Below, piece after piece: positions 34,079-46,761 of a stretch of 64,000 bases of DNA. How positions within the stretch are numbered: the stretch's first letter is position 1; each line of letters begins with the position of its first letter. Source of the DNA: Paragyromitra xinjiangensis (Eukaryota; Ascomycota; Pezizomycetes; Pezizales; Discinaceae); the NCBI GenBank assembly GCA_038503065.1, contig JBCAMK010000003.1, positions 3,348,001-3,412,000 on the forward strand, written 5' to 3'. The position numbers were made by a program, and so were the translations under genes. Under the pieces are notes generated by a model, which did not search any database, was not told where the DNA came from, and saw only the letters and a list, made by a program, of their open reading frames with translations.

Positions 34079-37000
34079 ACATGTGCCGTAGCTACGGAGC
34101 AGGCTTCAAAATTGAGCTACGGCTGCGGACGAGTGAAGGACTTGAGCTGCGCATATGTAACTAGTTGCATTTATTCGGGTTTTCATGATGTATTTGCTCA
34201 ATAGGCAATTAAGCTCAGGGATCATCGAGAATGTATTATCGCTTGAATTATTGGTCATCACCTTGTATTACGGAGGTTTCAACATGGAGCGCATACTAAG
34301 CAATGTAGACAAACCGCAGCCGAGTGATTGAATGTGATAAGACGTATCCCGACGTCAGTTTTTTTCTGAGTTTCGCGCCTTGGATGGCAGCATATCACAT
34401 CACGTATATGTAATTAAGAAAGACAAGGTAGAGACCCTTAAAGTACAGATCGATACGGGGTAATTCAGGCTCATTTCATTAATTGGGTGTAACTTTTTGA
34501 TTGTGTTCAGAAACAAAGGAAGAGGTAACATTGATGGCACGTTCGGCTTGTTTCGGAGATGCCTGCAAAATTATCGATGCATAACGCTTCGTTTTAGCTC
34601 CAGCCGAGATGGTTTTATGCGATAGATTAAATTTATGCAATCTAATGCAGCTGCAGTCGGATGTCTGATTCCTAGTAGTGCAGGTCCATCATGACGGCTG
34701 GCGGCGGGACGTGACATATGTACGTATTATTTTAAACTGACTTCATCCTACATGTACTTATGGGGACTGACGTTTTTGGAACGGGCTGGGCTCGCATATC
34801 GCACAAAAACCGTTCTGGATTGGCCTTCTAACCTGAAAGAAGTAAATCAGCTATTTTGTGTATTGGTACATGTACCTAAGATCTAAACGAAGGGGTACTC
34901 CTGCATGTACCTTCCATAATAGGTAGCTATATGTTTTCCGGGTTTCTGCAATGGAGTATTTCCGGGCCACAAAATGCCTTAACGTAGCCGTGTACGGTTC
35001 TGTAACGTCGGTTGCATCGCCTATGATCAATTTAACGACTGTAACTGTGCCGCCCGTAGCCGGCCATTAGGAAGGCAGGTAGGGTCAGGGACAATAGGAA
35101 CCGCAGAATGGCCTTGTTTATACTACATGTATGTTCCACCTAAAAACCCCCACTCATAGTCATTGCCGGAATAAAAGCTTAATATCTAGCTGGTCGGCTA
35201 GGTGATTTTCGGGGTTCCGGCGGCATTTCGCCTCAATTATTCACTATACCTCGTGTGACTGTGCCACACAGCATAAGAGGATATTATATCATGCTGTGTC
35301 AGCTTACACGATACGCATTTTGCTCGTCCGTACTTCTCGGCCTTAAGTGCACGTGCCTCACAAAGTTCGGCTCGGGTAATTAAGATTTATGTCCTGCTTG
35401 AATAGTAATAAAGATGATTTGCATGTAGTGTCGCACTGTTATTTTTGTTTTTATTTAGCTTCCTTTTTTGGATTTGGTACTTAATATTCATGTGGGCTTA
35501 ATTCGCTTTAATTGTTTGAGGCTTCAGTCAAGGCTAGCTAGCGTAGAAATGTGTTGTCTCCTTGTGACTTATTCCTGCAGCTAGTTGATATGTTCAGCTG
35601 ACCAAAACGAATACGCCCATCGTGCAAGCCGTTGAAAGTTGCACCGGATGCCTAGGGGTTTATCGTATCGCTTTCGTATTGTTAGCTCCGGACAATATCG
35701 TCACGCATATATACCAGGTCATCATATTAGAACTAAATACAGACACTTCTAAGGTCGTATAATTCGAAACCGAGAACCTCAACCTTGAGTGAATTATATC
35801 TAAAATTGTGACAGTTTGATGCAGCTGCCCTTTCGAGTGACTATGCCCGGCCTTGGGATTACCAGTAGAGTAGGCGGCGACAGATAAAGGTTTGGAAATG
35901 CCAACCTGTGTAGGTTCTTTGGGTGGACACAAGGCGACAACTAATAATCCTTGAAAAATCCCAGCCTATATAGTTTCTGATGCCAATATATCCGGTTTCT
36001 GGATTCTATTATTTCTAGCTTTCCGAGTACCGAGAACCGTTGATCCACAGAGCAAAATTATTGGTGGATTTCCCTTCCTGGCCGGTCAGGCCAGAATGGG
36101 TGATTACTCATCTCAGTTCTGTCATTCAAGCCGGCTGTGCTTCCCTTGATCATCTACTCAAGTTCAATCGTTAGCAACTTCTATGCTGTGAACTCTCTTC
36201 CTGCATATAGTAAAAGGCAACGTGTTATTCCCTGCCTGAAAATGTTACAGACATTTATGGAAAATACTCAACTGCAAGTCTCCTCAGGCTTTATGCAGGA
36301 TATACCATACTGGGCTCGAAGTAACAGCCCCGGAGACCCTTCGTAACCCTCTCTAATTGGGTCAAGTGTCCATCCAATCCAAAAACCACTCAAGGCTTTT
36401 ATATTCATAGTTTCCCGGGCCTCCATGGTGATAGGGCCACTGGTCTATAGAATACTCCCAGCCGTCTTAGTGGACAGCTAAGTCTCTTGATTACAACTTT
36501 ACTTTTGGTCGTTCGGGCCCCTAATGTCCAACCAGCATCATATCAAACTTCGTGGGGGAATGGAAGTATCAAAGTATACGCATGTACAGATACATCTCGG
36601 TTCTTTAGCGTTCATGCACGCTGACAGCATGTGATGTAGGCTTGGGCTTGGCGGTAGTTCTGAAGATAATGGATACTATTATTCTTGCGTCTAAACTGGG
36701 GAGCGGATATTCATATCATTTCATGTTGGTCGGTAATTTTACCCGCTATAAATGCTGTTAAAGTGTAAACCCATCTCATCCTCGAGGTCGATAGGTTCAG
36801 CGTGTGACGCGCCAAACAACCGACCGTGGAACTCCAAAACACACAGAACTGCTGATGCCCACCTTACTTGCCGTTCGATTCATTCCCTTTTCTCTATTTC
36901 TCTGAGAAATCTCAACACGATAGTGGCCTTTGCTACAGTTTTCGTTGTAACCAAAATATCTTCCTTATCAGCCGAGAGTTCCGATCGAGATTCGTTAGTT

Positions 37001-37114
37001 GCATCCCAAGATCATCTTAGCTTTGTTTCGTGCATTCACACTCTCGGCGGCTCGCAAGGGGCTTGACCTTGTCCATCTTGATCTCACTTCCCTGAACGAT
37101 TCCCCTAACTTCCG
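34079..37114. other. intergenic
   Basis: No gene supported in about 3 kb. There is a hairpin with ACACAGCAT (35266-35274) pairing with ATGCTGTGT (35291-35299), inside a longer imperfect palindrome that also pairs TCGTGT with ACACGA. TACATGTA-type motifs recur between 34750 and 35130. The open frame at 36752-37066 has no recognisable domain. Confidence 0.4.
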
Positions 37115-37541
37115 ATGAAGCACATCTGGGCTTCGGTCAATTATGCAAACCAGGCTCCTACCGATAGGAATGATCTCAAGAAAGATACGGTAATGTTTGG
37201 CAGGGAGTGGAAGCAAGAGCTAACTATAACCCTAGGCCTGCATCATAAGGAAACCTTCCTGCAGCAAACCCACCATGAGTACATTCCGATTGGCTAAGAA
37301 GTCGATTGTCGCTAGAAATGCGATGTCAAGCCAGAGCGTTATCAATACGATTGCTTTGTGCGGTGACGTCCCCAAACCACGTGGTGAGACAAAACCAACC
37401 TATGAAACCCCATCATGCCAAATTTCTGCTGTCAGCTTCGGAGAAATGGAGCCGGAGATCCACACGATGTGGGTAGATTGTGCGATGGCCATTGAGAATG
37501 CAAGACGACAACGATGTCAAGAGCCAAGATCTAGCTATTAA
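37115..37541 (+). CDS. hypothetical protein, two exons (weak)
   Basis: Exon 37115-37189 (MKHIWASVNYANQAP...) joins in phase 0, across a 46-bp intron with donor gtaatg and a gctaac branch-like site before ccctag, to exon 37236-37541. The product is 126 aa ending in TAA. The second exon alone is a 102-codon open frame, with a composition less A+T-rich than its flanks. It contains five cysteines but no recognisable domain, signal peptide or helix. It could also be a fragment of a decayed gene. Confidence 0.35.
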
Positions 37542-37728
37542 GAGTCCCCGGTTTCTTCTGTCTCACCTGTCGGGCTTGATAGCCACCTCAATCTGACAGC
37601 TAGATCCATGAGATCAGGTTTGATTGGATTTGGATCACCGTTGCAGTTCCGAATATCACATTTTTTTGTCTTCTCTTTCCGGGTAAGTAGCAGGGTCTTT
37701 TGTCTTTCTTCCGGATAACATTAATACC

Positions 37729-37781
37729 CACTGACGTGTAAAATCGATACCGTCAGTGTAAGTAAAGCTTAATTACACGTC
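37729..37781. repeat. two interlocked inverted repeats
   Basis: CACTGACG (37729-37736) pairs with CGTCAGTG (37751-37758). GACGTGTAA (37733-37741), which overlaps the first left arm, pairs with TTACACGTC (37773-37781). Both pairings are perfect and cannot form together on one strand. Confidence 0.55.
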
Positions 37782-40206
37782 TCCGATTTCTTCCTGCTAC
37801 CTGGGATCAGCTCTGCAGGGTTTGTTCAGAAAAATCTATGATGAAAACAGGATGGATCTCCCATACTTCACACCGGGCATATGCATAGGCGACCACACCA
37901 GACTGCGTAAAGCCGATCGTGTCCACCTTTTGCGACCTTGCTCGCAAACATTTGATCCATCCTCGGAAATGGAAATGGACTAGCACGACCAGTAATGTTT
38001 ATGGGTTTTCGGCCCTAGGCTATGTAGTCGGGCCCCCCTTGTTTTTCGCGTGGCATGATGTGCCAAAAGCAAGCAGTAAGATGACTTTGCAGAGTTTGGG
38101 CTTGGTGTGGTTGATTAATTGTTGGCCAACAGCTTAAGGGACTGTAAAGGAACATCTGGTTTCACAAAGGGTGTTCATGAAGAAAATATCGCAACCCAGA
38201 AGTCAGGCGACTAGCATTTCCTAAGAATAACAGAATTACCAAGGTGAGTACATACATGCATGAAGAATACTTGCAGAGATCGATGTTTACGTGCGATAAT
38301 CACTCATAAGTAAACTGATAACGCAGCCAAACAACCATCAAGATCTGATATGGAACAAAGATTAAAAGGGTTTGCTTGGCTGACTACATGAATTAGGGGC
38401 TTAGACGTAGAGATGGCGTGGCAGTATTACCCACTCTATGAAACTGTCGCCCATACTCATACCCTCCGGCACGAACACCGAACCGCTTAGGGATTGATTC
38501 GAGGTATTTTGTTTATCTCGGCCATCGAACTTGATCAATAATATTCTTGTTACACCCAGAAATCGCCCTAGATCTCATGTAATCGGGATATTGGGTAGAT
38601 ACCAGTATAGGCACAAGCTATTGGGAGTCACGATATATCACTCGATAACGCGATTCGTTAGCTTCCAGTCCATCTCTCGATTGATTGATTGATAATTTAT
38701 GCACGCATCCTCGGCTCATCCATCAGAAGCTATAAACTTCTATTTTTTTTCTTTCAATCACGGACTAAGTGCACCATCTGATAGGCTGATACTTTCTATA
38801 CTTGTCTATACCATACCATAATATAGAAAAGTAAGGTCGAGATATCAGAACTATCCTCGCACAAAACTTGTATGTGCTGTGCAGTTTGCTAGTTGATAAT
38901 TGTACGCAATATCTATCCAGATGGCCACCATTCTACCCTAGGGGCTCGGCCTATCCAGTCTTGTTCGTAGAGGAATAAAAGGGGTAGTATCTTGGCCGGC
39001 CGCGCGCCAAGATAGTTTTTGGAAGTAACTATACATGTTAAATTCGAACAATGTAAGTATCTTGGGACAGACGCCATGTACGCTTGGAGACTGTTCTAGC
39101 ACGGGAATTGTAACTGTTTCCCATTGTCCTAACGTACCCGTTCTTTGATATATAGTGTAAAATAAACATTTAGAGTTACCCCGCACTATGTAAATAAGAA
39201 AAACGATGCACTTCGTATTTGTGTCCCGGCTACCATGGTACTATAGGAGTCCTGCGCCCACTCTTGATCTATCTGGATGAGCTAATGAACCGAAGGTATC
39301 TAGCTCTGTCTCCTGGCTAGTGCATTCGGTAGTATCCCGAAAGTATCAAAGATCTTGCTTTATATCTCATCTTTAGATATAAATACTGGCATAGTCTAGG
39401 TAGTGACTTGGAGGATTGCATGGAAGCTTTGTTGGCCGAAATGCCGATATCGATGGCGCGGATATGGTATGTATAAACTACCGCGTAACTAAAGTAGTTA
39501 GCTTCGTTATAAGAGCCCCCAACCATAGGCCGCGGCTGATGATTGGTATTTACACCTCCCATGCACAATGTACATGTATCTATAACTGCCAGTAGGTGAT
39601 GTGTATATATAATGCTCATCTCAAAGCCATGGCTTATAGTCATTGGTTGAATAGTAGATACTTTTCTCTTCCAGGGGCCTCACTAGTACTCTCATTTCTC
39701 ACCTCACTTTACCAAAATTGCTGAGTCTATCGGTTATTTCGTGTTTCCTTCTACGGCTGCCCTATTTTTGTGAGGATTACCTGCAGTAACTACGCTATAC
39801 TGGGGCGAGATGAAGGTTTGGATAGGTTTGGCTGCTTAGATTTCAAACTTTCTTCGCTCTTGGGTCAAGTAACCAACCTGGGAAGAGTGATGAAGATCGT
39901 GCTACCCTTTCCGCAGCTCTTTCTGGTTATATATCCGAACCTCAGCAAAATTGATAGCGCTAGTACTAAAGGAGATATTAGACTCGCGGCCGAGGAACTC
40001 TACCTAACCGAATCTTACCTCGCACAAACACTGTAGCTGTTCCCTCTCTAGCAGTTGTAGCTTCTAGCACAGTTGCTTAAGATGAAAGGCAAGTTTGATA
40101 GTGTATCTGCCTGTAAAAGTCTTGGGGGAAAGTCCCGGGTCTGATCAAAGATCAGTACTACGGTGATCGAAAGATGCGAAACTTGGATGGTCTAACTGAA
40201 AATTTC

Positions 40207-40557
40207 CTAAATACTGTGAAAAAGAAAGGTCGATTTCATAATAACTCTAACGTTTTTGCTGGCGATAAGAGGTGCCTGAACTACAGAAGCTAGTACTTCT
40301 AACCCCGCTCCTGGGATTGCCCCTCCTACGGTAAATACGCTTTCTAGTCCGAAAGATGCCAGTTCAATTACTCTAAGTATTATGATTAGTACTGCAGCTT
40401 TTCCGCTTTCGTCTATTTCGGTTGCGGTAGTTGCCGCCGCCCAGGCCAGGATGCCTACCACACTTGCGACATCCGTAGCATCTGTCACAGCGGCTGCGGT
40501 GCCGGCGGCGGTTGGTGGGGGCACAGCCTCTATAGCTACCGCTCCTACGGCGACCAC
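40207..40557 (-). pseudogene. alanine/valine-rich hydrophobic frame, possible relic
   Basis: A 116-codon minus frame, very rich in Ala, Val and Ile, with a VGGAIPGAGLEVLASVV stretch like hydrophobic C-terminal segments of some large secreted fungal proteins. It opens on GTG with no ATG near, and the opposite strand is also open and Ala-rich, so base composition may explain it. No firm call. Confidence 0.2.
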
Positions 40558-41591
40558 CAGTAGTATACGTCATCGGCTCAGTTATCCAGGTCAGTACCAT
40601 TAATTCTGCTCTATATAGCCTATTTGTAGTACCGTTGTTATTGTCAATAGCACCAGTTCTAGCTTAAGCTACAAGCTTCACACAATTTTCTCACCAGAAC
40701 TCATTTGAACGACTAGACATGGAAAACCCAGAGTAGAGTAATTTTACGGTTACCACACTGTCATTAGGCTCTAAGGAACCAAGCAGTCAGGTAGCGATGA
40801 CTGCGGCACAGCTGAAACGGGAGCATTGGTAAGCAAGCGGCTGTGTTCTGTGGTAGCACTCATTAATACCATAACTGTGGCTCAAAGCAGAAATTTAGGA
40901 GATGAGATCCCAGATTCTCGGTATCAAACTCAACCGTTTTCTGTGCGTGTATGGATTATCTATCTATCTATTTATCCAACTGTTCCCTGCATTTGCTAGT
41001 CAGTGTTATAATACGAGTGATGGACGGTGAAGTTACCAAGCTAGTCAATTTCGTTGGTATAGATCATTTTTGGGCGAAATATACCCCCCGTTATGCTTAC
41101 GGAGGTATCCCTCCCGAGAAGTCCGAACTAATATAGTTTGGTAATATATTGTTGCCATGGGCCGGTACAGCGGAACCCGTTGGGAAATATATTGCGTGAC
41201 AAAGTAGTTACAAGGATGATCCAAGCTAGAAAAAACTTTCCATAGCCCTGGGCCTACCGCGATTGCATTATCTGCTATAATACGCTCTAAATGAATAGAC
41301 AATTAATTCCAAAGGAACCTTGACCGTCTAAAAGTCGAGTGATATCTGATGAATATATGACGGCCTACGATCGAAAGTGGGCCCAATGAACGTAGAGCTA
41401 GGGTTATTGATGCCAAATCTCCCTAAATGATTTCGTGGTTGTTTTGTTGCTTGCATTTATAACTCGGAACTCGGCACCGATGCAAGCATTTTGTTCCCGA
41501 CCTGCAGGTTACTTTTATTCTACATGTGGAGCAATATCCAAGTAATATCCAAGTAATATCCTCCAATATATACAAATTATCTACAGTGCAT

Positions 41592-43374
41592 TCAATCCAA
41601 ACATCTTCCAGTAACAATCTCGTCCCACATCCAATCCAACAATGCATCATCCGCCTCACCAGCTGCAGGCCTGATAGTGATGTTCCACTTCTGCCACGAC
41701 TTTTCCAACTCAGGTGCATGATACATCCAGTGGTAGCCATCGATCGTCGTCTCCGGCCTCGAGTCGGTGATCGTGTACGCGTCTACGAAAGAGACCTTTG
41801 TTTTCTTCGGCTCGTCTTCAAAGTCTAGAGAATCGAAAGGATCGAGATTAGACGGAACCTTTAACCGCTCTACCCACTCGTTCACTGCCTCTAGAGCCAA
41901 CTCCCTCATCCGATACGAGTTCGCCCTAGTATGTCCGCCCGCCTCAAAACACTGTACTGGCTGCACAACACTCGTAGTAGACCTCACAAGCACGTGAGCT
42001 CCAGCCCAATGTGCATCAACGTGTTCAAAAAACCGCCTATACTGGCCTATGAACTCCGTATCATCCATCTTATCGATCCAATACCCCATGTTGAACACCA
42101 CCACTTCTGGCGGGTTCTCGTTGAGTGTTTCTAGAAAGGGTACTATGTCCTGGAAATCACCATGCGTGAACGCTAGTGTCACATCCACACTTCTCTTCGG
42201 ATCTTCGGGGTGTATCCACGTGGCCTGCTTGTTACCATGTTCCCACACTTTCGACTCCGGATGGAACTCACAGACGCCCATATTGTCGTCGCCAAAGAGA
42301 TCTTTGAAGACGCGGGCGCATACGAAGCCTCGCGCGACGGAGTCGCCGATGAATAGAATATGGTTGAGGTCTGGGAGAGCATCGATCACGTCGACAATAG
42401 TTCGATGCGGGATTTTGCAGGTGTATGGTGAGTAGACGTAGCGCGCGTGAGAGGACAACTCCTTGGACAGCCCGTACTCTGCTATGATATCGTCTGGGGG
42501 GTGAAACTGGCCGTAGGAGTATTTAGAAAGGAGGGTGGATGAAACATTCGCATAGTTAATCCATCTTCCATCTAGAATTTCCTCATAGGAGCTGCAAGTT
42601 CGGTGTGGATTTACTCTTGCGAGTCCTTTGGTCTTGTGTATTTGACCATTACTATTACCCCCTCTTCCTCCACCCCGCTCCTTTACGCTTGCAGAAGCAT
42701 GCATAGAGTGAGGTGAGCCTTGAACAGCTTGCTTATAAACTGGGACTAGGATGTCTTCCTGCTGCCAGCGTCCACATCTCGGATCATCCGGCCAGGCATA
42801 CACTTGGTAGTCTCCCGGTTCACCTAGCATCATAACCCCCGCTACCGTTCTAGGGGATATCTGTTCCAGCCATGTTATGGGGACAGCCGCCGCAGCCGGG
42901 CCATAGAATTGGACAAGGTAAGATGGAGGACAATAGCTCTCATCTGTGTGGATGCAGTGGATGTATATCGTGAACACTTCATCAACCGTGACTGAGTCGG
43001 GAAACGTAGCAATCCATGGACCGAAAACAAGAGGCGTGAGTTCAGAAAGTGGATTCACCGCCGGATCGAAAGGGGTAATCTGGCAAGGTTCTGCAGCCGA
43101 GGAAAGGAACCTACTCGGGTCTTGCCAAATCATGAGAAAAGTTAGCCTCAAGAAATTAGACTGAACGATGAGTGAATAACCCACCAATGATACTGGCAGT
43201 CAGTCTGATGTCATTGAACGTGAAAAATACAATGACGAGCGTTAGAGAGCTAGAGACCACGAGGAGGAGGAGAAATAGCAAGCGCGGTGATCGGAATCTT
43301 TTTCGAGATAGTCGTAGCGGTTGGAAACCTGTTCTGGTGCCTGGAGTTAGCTGACCTACTCGTGAGTAGGGCAT
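41592..43374 (-). CDS. type II membrane PC-esterase/SGNH protein
   Basis: Exon 1 is 43185-43374, the 64-bp intron is 43121-43184 (branch-like gctaac) and exon 2 is 41592-43120, giving 572 aa. A short basic cytosolic tail precedes one transmembrane anchor (LLFLLLLVVSSSLTLVIVFF), so the catalytic domain is probably in the Golgi lumen or outside. Next is a beta-rich region of about 150 residues with paired cysteines, then a C-x-Y-E-x-x-DGRW block, typical of the PC-esterase/TBL/NXPE group. The SGNH core follows: FIGDSVARG (Ser324), NMGYW, and a C-terminal DGYHWMYH with Asp524 and His527. Relatives act as O-acetyltransferases or esterases on polysaccharides. The start ATG at 43374 is chosen because the frame upstream opens only on GTG. 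The family is confident; the substrate is unknown. Confidence 0.85.
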
Positions 43375-44905
43375 CGCCAAGCTCACCTCAGCGAGTCCGA
43401 GAAAAGTGCGTGGTGCTCTTCCACCCCACGCCCAATCGGCACGGAGTTCTCCATATCTTAACGTCCAGTTAAAAAGTAAACCTCTAGCCGAAGTCGGGAA
43501 CGTGTAGCCGAAATGCTCTCTGACGAAAGATAGAAAAAACTTGTTAGACGAGGCGAACCAGCGCTATTGTAAGATGAGGAAAAGAAACCCAAGTCCCGTA
43601 GCTGAGAAGGCGTGAACATCGCGAAGAAAGAAACCAACTGAATGGGTGGCGAGCTTGCCCTTATTTTATGATCCTCTTCAGGGTCAACGCGTAAGCCAGG
43701 GGTCTCGGTGCGTAAGAGACGGAAGTACATTTTTTGCGGGTTTCTGCAGCCGATACGCCGTGCTGTACGCCTACTTGCCTATTCTATCGACGGCTATCCT
43801 GAGCCGATATGCATAAGCGCTCGGTGATAAATTATACCACGAATCAATTGTACCAGCTTGTGTTTGATGAAATACCTTACATGCTTGAATGATCAAGTGT
43901 AGAAGTTTCGTTGCGAGCCTTAACACGTGGTCCAGTGTAAGGATTAGTTGAATCTTGAGTTGGATACTAGATTCCTAAAATTACACTGTTGGTGCCTGTG
44001 AGTACTCTGGGGTAATTATGATGTTTAAGGATGCCATTACATCTGCATATCTGTTTTGCTCTGTGATATCTGATTCTAGCGATGGATTGGTGTTTGAAAT
44101 GACTAGCACCAGGTAAGTTGTTCCCAGACGCTTTTAATTAAACAAATAAAAATAGACAGTAAATAACGTTACCAGCATCGCGATATTACCTTCTTTTGAA
44201 ATCCAACACTCTAATGAGCCGGTAAGCGACACAAGAAATGATTGACAGAACTTAAAAATTCGGGTCTAGACAAGAACTGGCGAAAGCGCTTGAGGTTGGA
44301 CGTTAAAAACACTATGAGACGAGTTTGCTAGGTAGTACGCTATAGCTCACTGTGTAAGAGGCGAACACACTAATGAAACACTTCCGCTGTAAAAAGAAAT
44401 AAAGCTTGATAGAGATTACCCCTTATCTCATGTTAGCCCTACGTATATTCTAGTATAAAATAGACACTGCGTGTAGGTGTTCTTCAATATGATGTCCTAG
44501 CATGTAGCACAGGAACTATAGTACCCCTGTGGAGCTTATGATTGTGATGGCCATTAATTTTTATCTACCGCCGCGGCCGAGAAATAAATTTACGGGCTGT
44601 TGTCTCGTCTATTAAAATACGTATGTACTTAGGAATTCTGAATTGACCAATATTTTAAAATGTAATAATGATTGGGAGGAGGGAAATAATAATAAAAAGC
44701 AAAAGGATAGTATCTCGATATTCATTCATAAAAATACACAGTAAAAATAGTAGTTTCTAAAGGTCTCTACTAGGCTGGGGGAAAGGAAAATAGTAGCCAG
44801 TTCCGCCTGCCTAGTACTAATGCACTTCAAACACTTCAAGAGTTTGGTATTTTTGATATTACCAGTATCCAATTCTTCATGTCATTAAGGCACAGTCAAC
44901 CGCAT
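43375..44905. other. intergenic, strongly A+T-rich
   Basis: No gene. The first 350 bp are the leader/promoter of the esterase gene and contain a small minus-strand frame (43458-43730) with an ATG that may be an upstream ORF. The rest is A+T-rich with many stops. Confidence 0.4.
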
Positions 44906-46761
44906 CTACTCTTCCTCCATCTCATCTAATATCCTCCTAGCTTCTTCCGGCAATTTCATAAACCCTTCCTGCGTTCCCATAACTATCTCATACACCGCCA
45001 TCGCTTCTTCAACCCACTTATCATCAAACGTTATCCCATGTCCTACTGGTACAAGATTTACTATTCCACCTTTAGAATCATGCTTGGGTATGTCTAAATG
45101 AGTGGCTGTGTACTGCAGCGAGAACAAGATCTTGGAGGGTTCTATAGCATCTATTAATATTGGAGGCTTGAACGTATTCTCTAGGGTGAGGACACACCAG
45201 ATTGATTCTCCAACAGCCTTTTCACGGCGCCATCGATAGCTCGATACCCCTTTTCTCCGGGGGTTCCGGTAGATGCATAGAGTAAACACTGCCCACGCGG
45301 ACACTCTCCCGAAACGGCGCTCCTGACAACTATGTAGATTGGTTTTCCATCATCTGCGGTTGCGGGGACCATAACTACTGTTGCAGCCGGGATGATGGAT
45401 TCGTCTTTATACTTCTTTTCAAAAAGCGGTGATAGCTCCCCCGAAACGATATAAACTGCTCTCGCCATTAAAACTGCACTAGATGGTGGTTCTGGCTTTG
45501 TGTCGTCCTCGCCAATGATCCAGTCCACTTTTATCGTTTCGCCATTATCTAAATCCACCTGCAGTCGCCGTTGTACATCTGCTTCTGCCTGTACCTCAAG
45601 CTTCTCAACACTCTTTATCCCGCACCCGAGCACATTCACGCCCCCCGCGACCGCTGCTGCGCGCGAGAAAACTTGACACAGTTCCGCCGATCCACCGTAC
45701 GCTATCGTCAGCGCCGCGGCCGACCGGACATCTGGGATATTTCCCAGAGAACTGAAATGAGTCGCAAGTCTTGGCACCGCTGCTTCTACAGATGTAATGG
45801 TTGGCGGGGACGGAAGAAGAGTTAATGAGGAGAGGGAAACTATCGCGGATGGTGGGAGGGGGAAAGTGGTCGATATGAAATCATGAAGTGTTTTAGATCT
45901 GTTTGTTTGGAAGATTTCACGGTACTTTTGGTCCTCTGGTTCGTCGGAGTCGTGTTTCATGACGAAACGAAGGAACTCGCCGAGGAAGCCGCGGTCTCGG
46001 TCTGTTAGGTCGGTGCTCCATGCTATGTCTTCGAAGGTGCACGGTACTTCTCGGAAGTTGCCGCCAACTTTGCGAAGCGTCGTAGGCTTCTCTTCCGCTT
46101 CCTTCGTAGATGCTGGTGTGGTCTCTGGGGCTTCCTCCGCCGCCGTCGCCATGGGCTCCTTCTCTTTCTTTCTCCCTTTATTCCATCCCCCCCTTTTCCT
46201 CCCCGCTCCTGTCACCGCAGAAACTATCTTCGCAGCCTTAACTCCCACCTCCCCTAGGGTCACACCTCCCCCCGCAGTAGCAGGAACAGCCACATCTTCA
46301 TCGGTCAACCACACCCACCAGCTTCCAACTGCCTGCCACGAAAATGAATCCGTCATATCTGCATTCCTTAGCATTCGCAGTAGTGCACTATGCCAGTATA
46401 TTAAGTGCGGTGATAACGACACTGTGTATCCTCTTTTCCCATCGACACCCTCCTCCTGGAATATCACCGCGTTTGAAAAGCCTAGTTCATGCCCATCGTT
46501 GACACGAGACAACCAGGCAGATATCTCAGGGAGCGAGTAAAATGCAGTAGAAGGACCACCGTAATAGCTGTTTTTGTCGATTTGGAGGACGGATTTACTA
46601 GCACGCCCGAGAGCTCTAGAGGTCTGTTAGCTAGCTGTGGATAAGGAGGGGTAGGAGAAGGGGAGTTACACGGCTAGGAGGGATTGTTTTATGCCACTAC
46701 CAGTTATTAAAATATCCCATTCTACTGACGGAAGCGGGGGGGTTTCGGAGAATGAAGCCAT
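44906..46761 (-). CDS. MRS6: Rab escort protein (GGTase II component A)
   Basis: Presents newly made Rab/Ypt GTPases to geranylgeranyltransferase II; GDI superfamily, cytosolic and normally essential. Exons: 46670-46761, 45198-46615 and 44906-45141, giving 581 aa. The nucleotide-fold start WDILITGSGIKQSLLAVALGRASKSVLQIDKNSYYGG is the REP/GDI sequence-conserved region 1. The central FEDIAWSTDLTDRDRGFLGEFLRF and the YGGSAELCQVFSRAAAVAGGVNVLG block (SCR3) are diagnostic. An acidic and basic insert rich in Lys/Glu (GRKRGGWNKGRKKEKEP...) lies between SCR1 and the core, as in other fungal REPs. The second intron (45142-45197, 56 bp) rejoins LLENQS to EPSKILFSLQYT. The C-terminus is acidic (ILDEMEEE). 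It is the best-anchored housekeeping gene in the window. Confidence 0.94.

Larger units (their letters stand above)
37542..41591. other. intergenic
   Basis: About 4 kb without a confident gene. It contains the overlapping inverted repeats at 37729-37781, TTGA repeats near 38682-38695, a TCTA microsatellite near 40958-40974 and an alanine-rich relic frame at 40207-40557. Confidence 0.4.

Noticed and set aside
37919..38137. 72-codon frame with a hydrophobic stretch
   Set aside because: Opens on GTG, no neighbouring exon found, no family resemblance.
40382..40603. Plus-strand Ala/Thr-rich frame opposite the minus Ala-rich frame
   Set aside because: Both strands are open because of local GC composition; neither has convincing start context or domain.
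43355..43370. 16-bp palindrome CCTACTCGTGAGTAGG at the esterase start codon
   Set aside because: It lies within the coding start (M-P-Y-S-R-V); a single short palindrome in coding DNA is not evidence of an operator.
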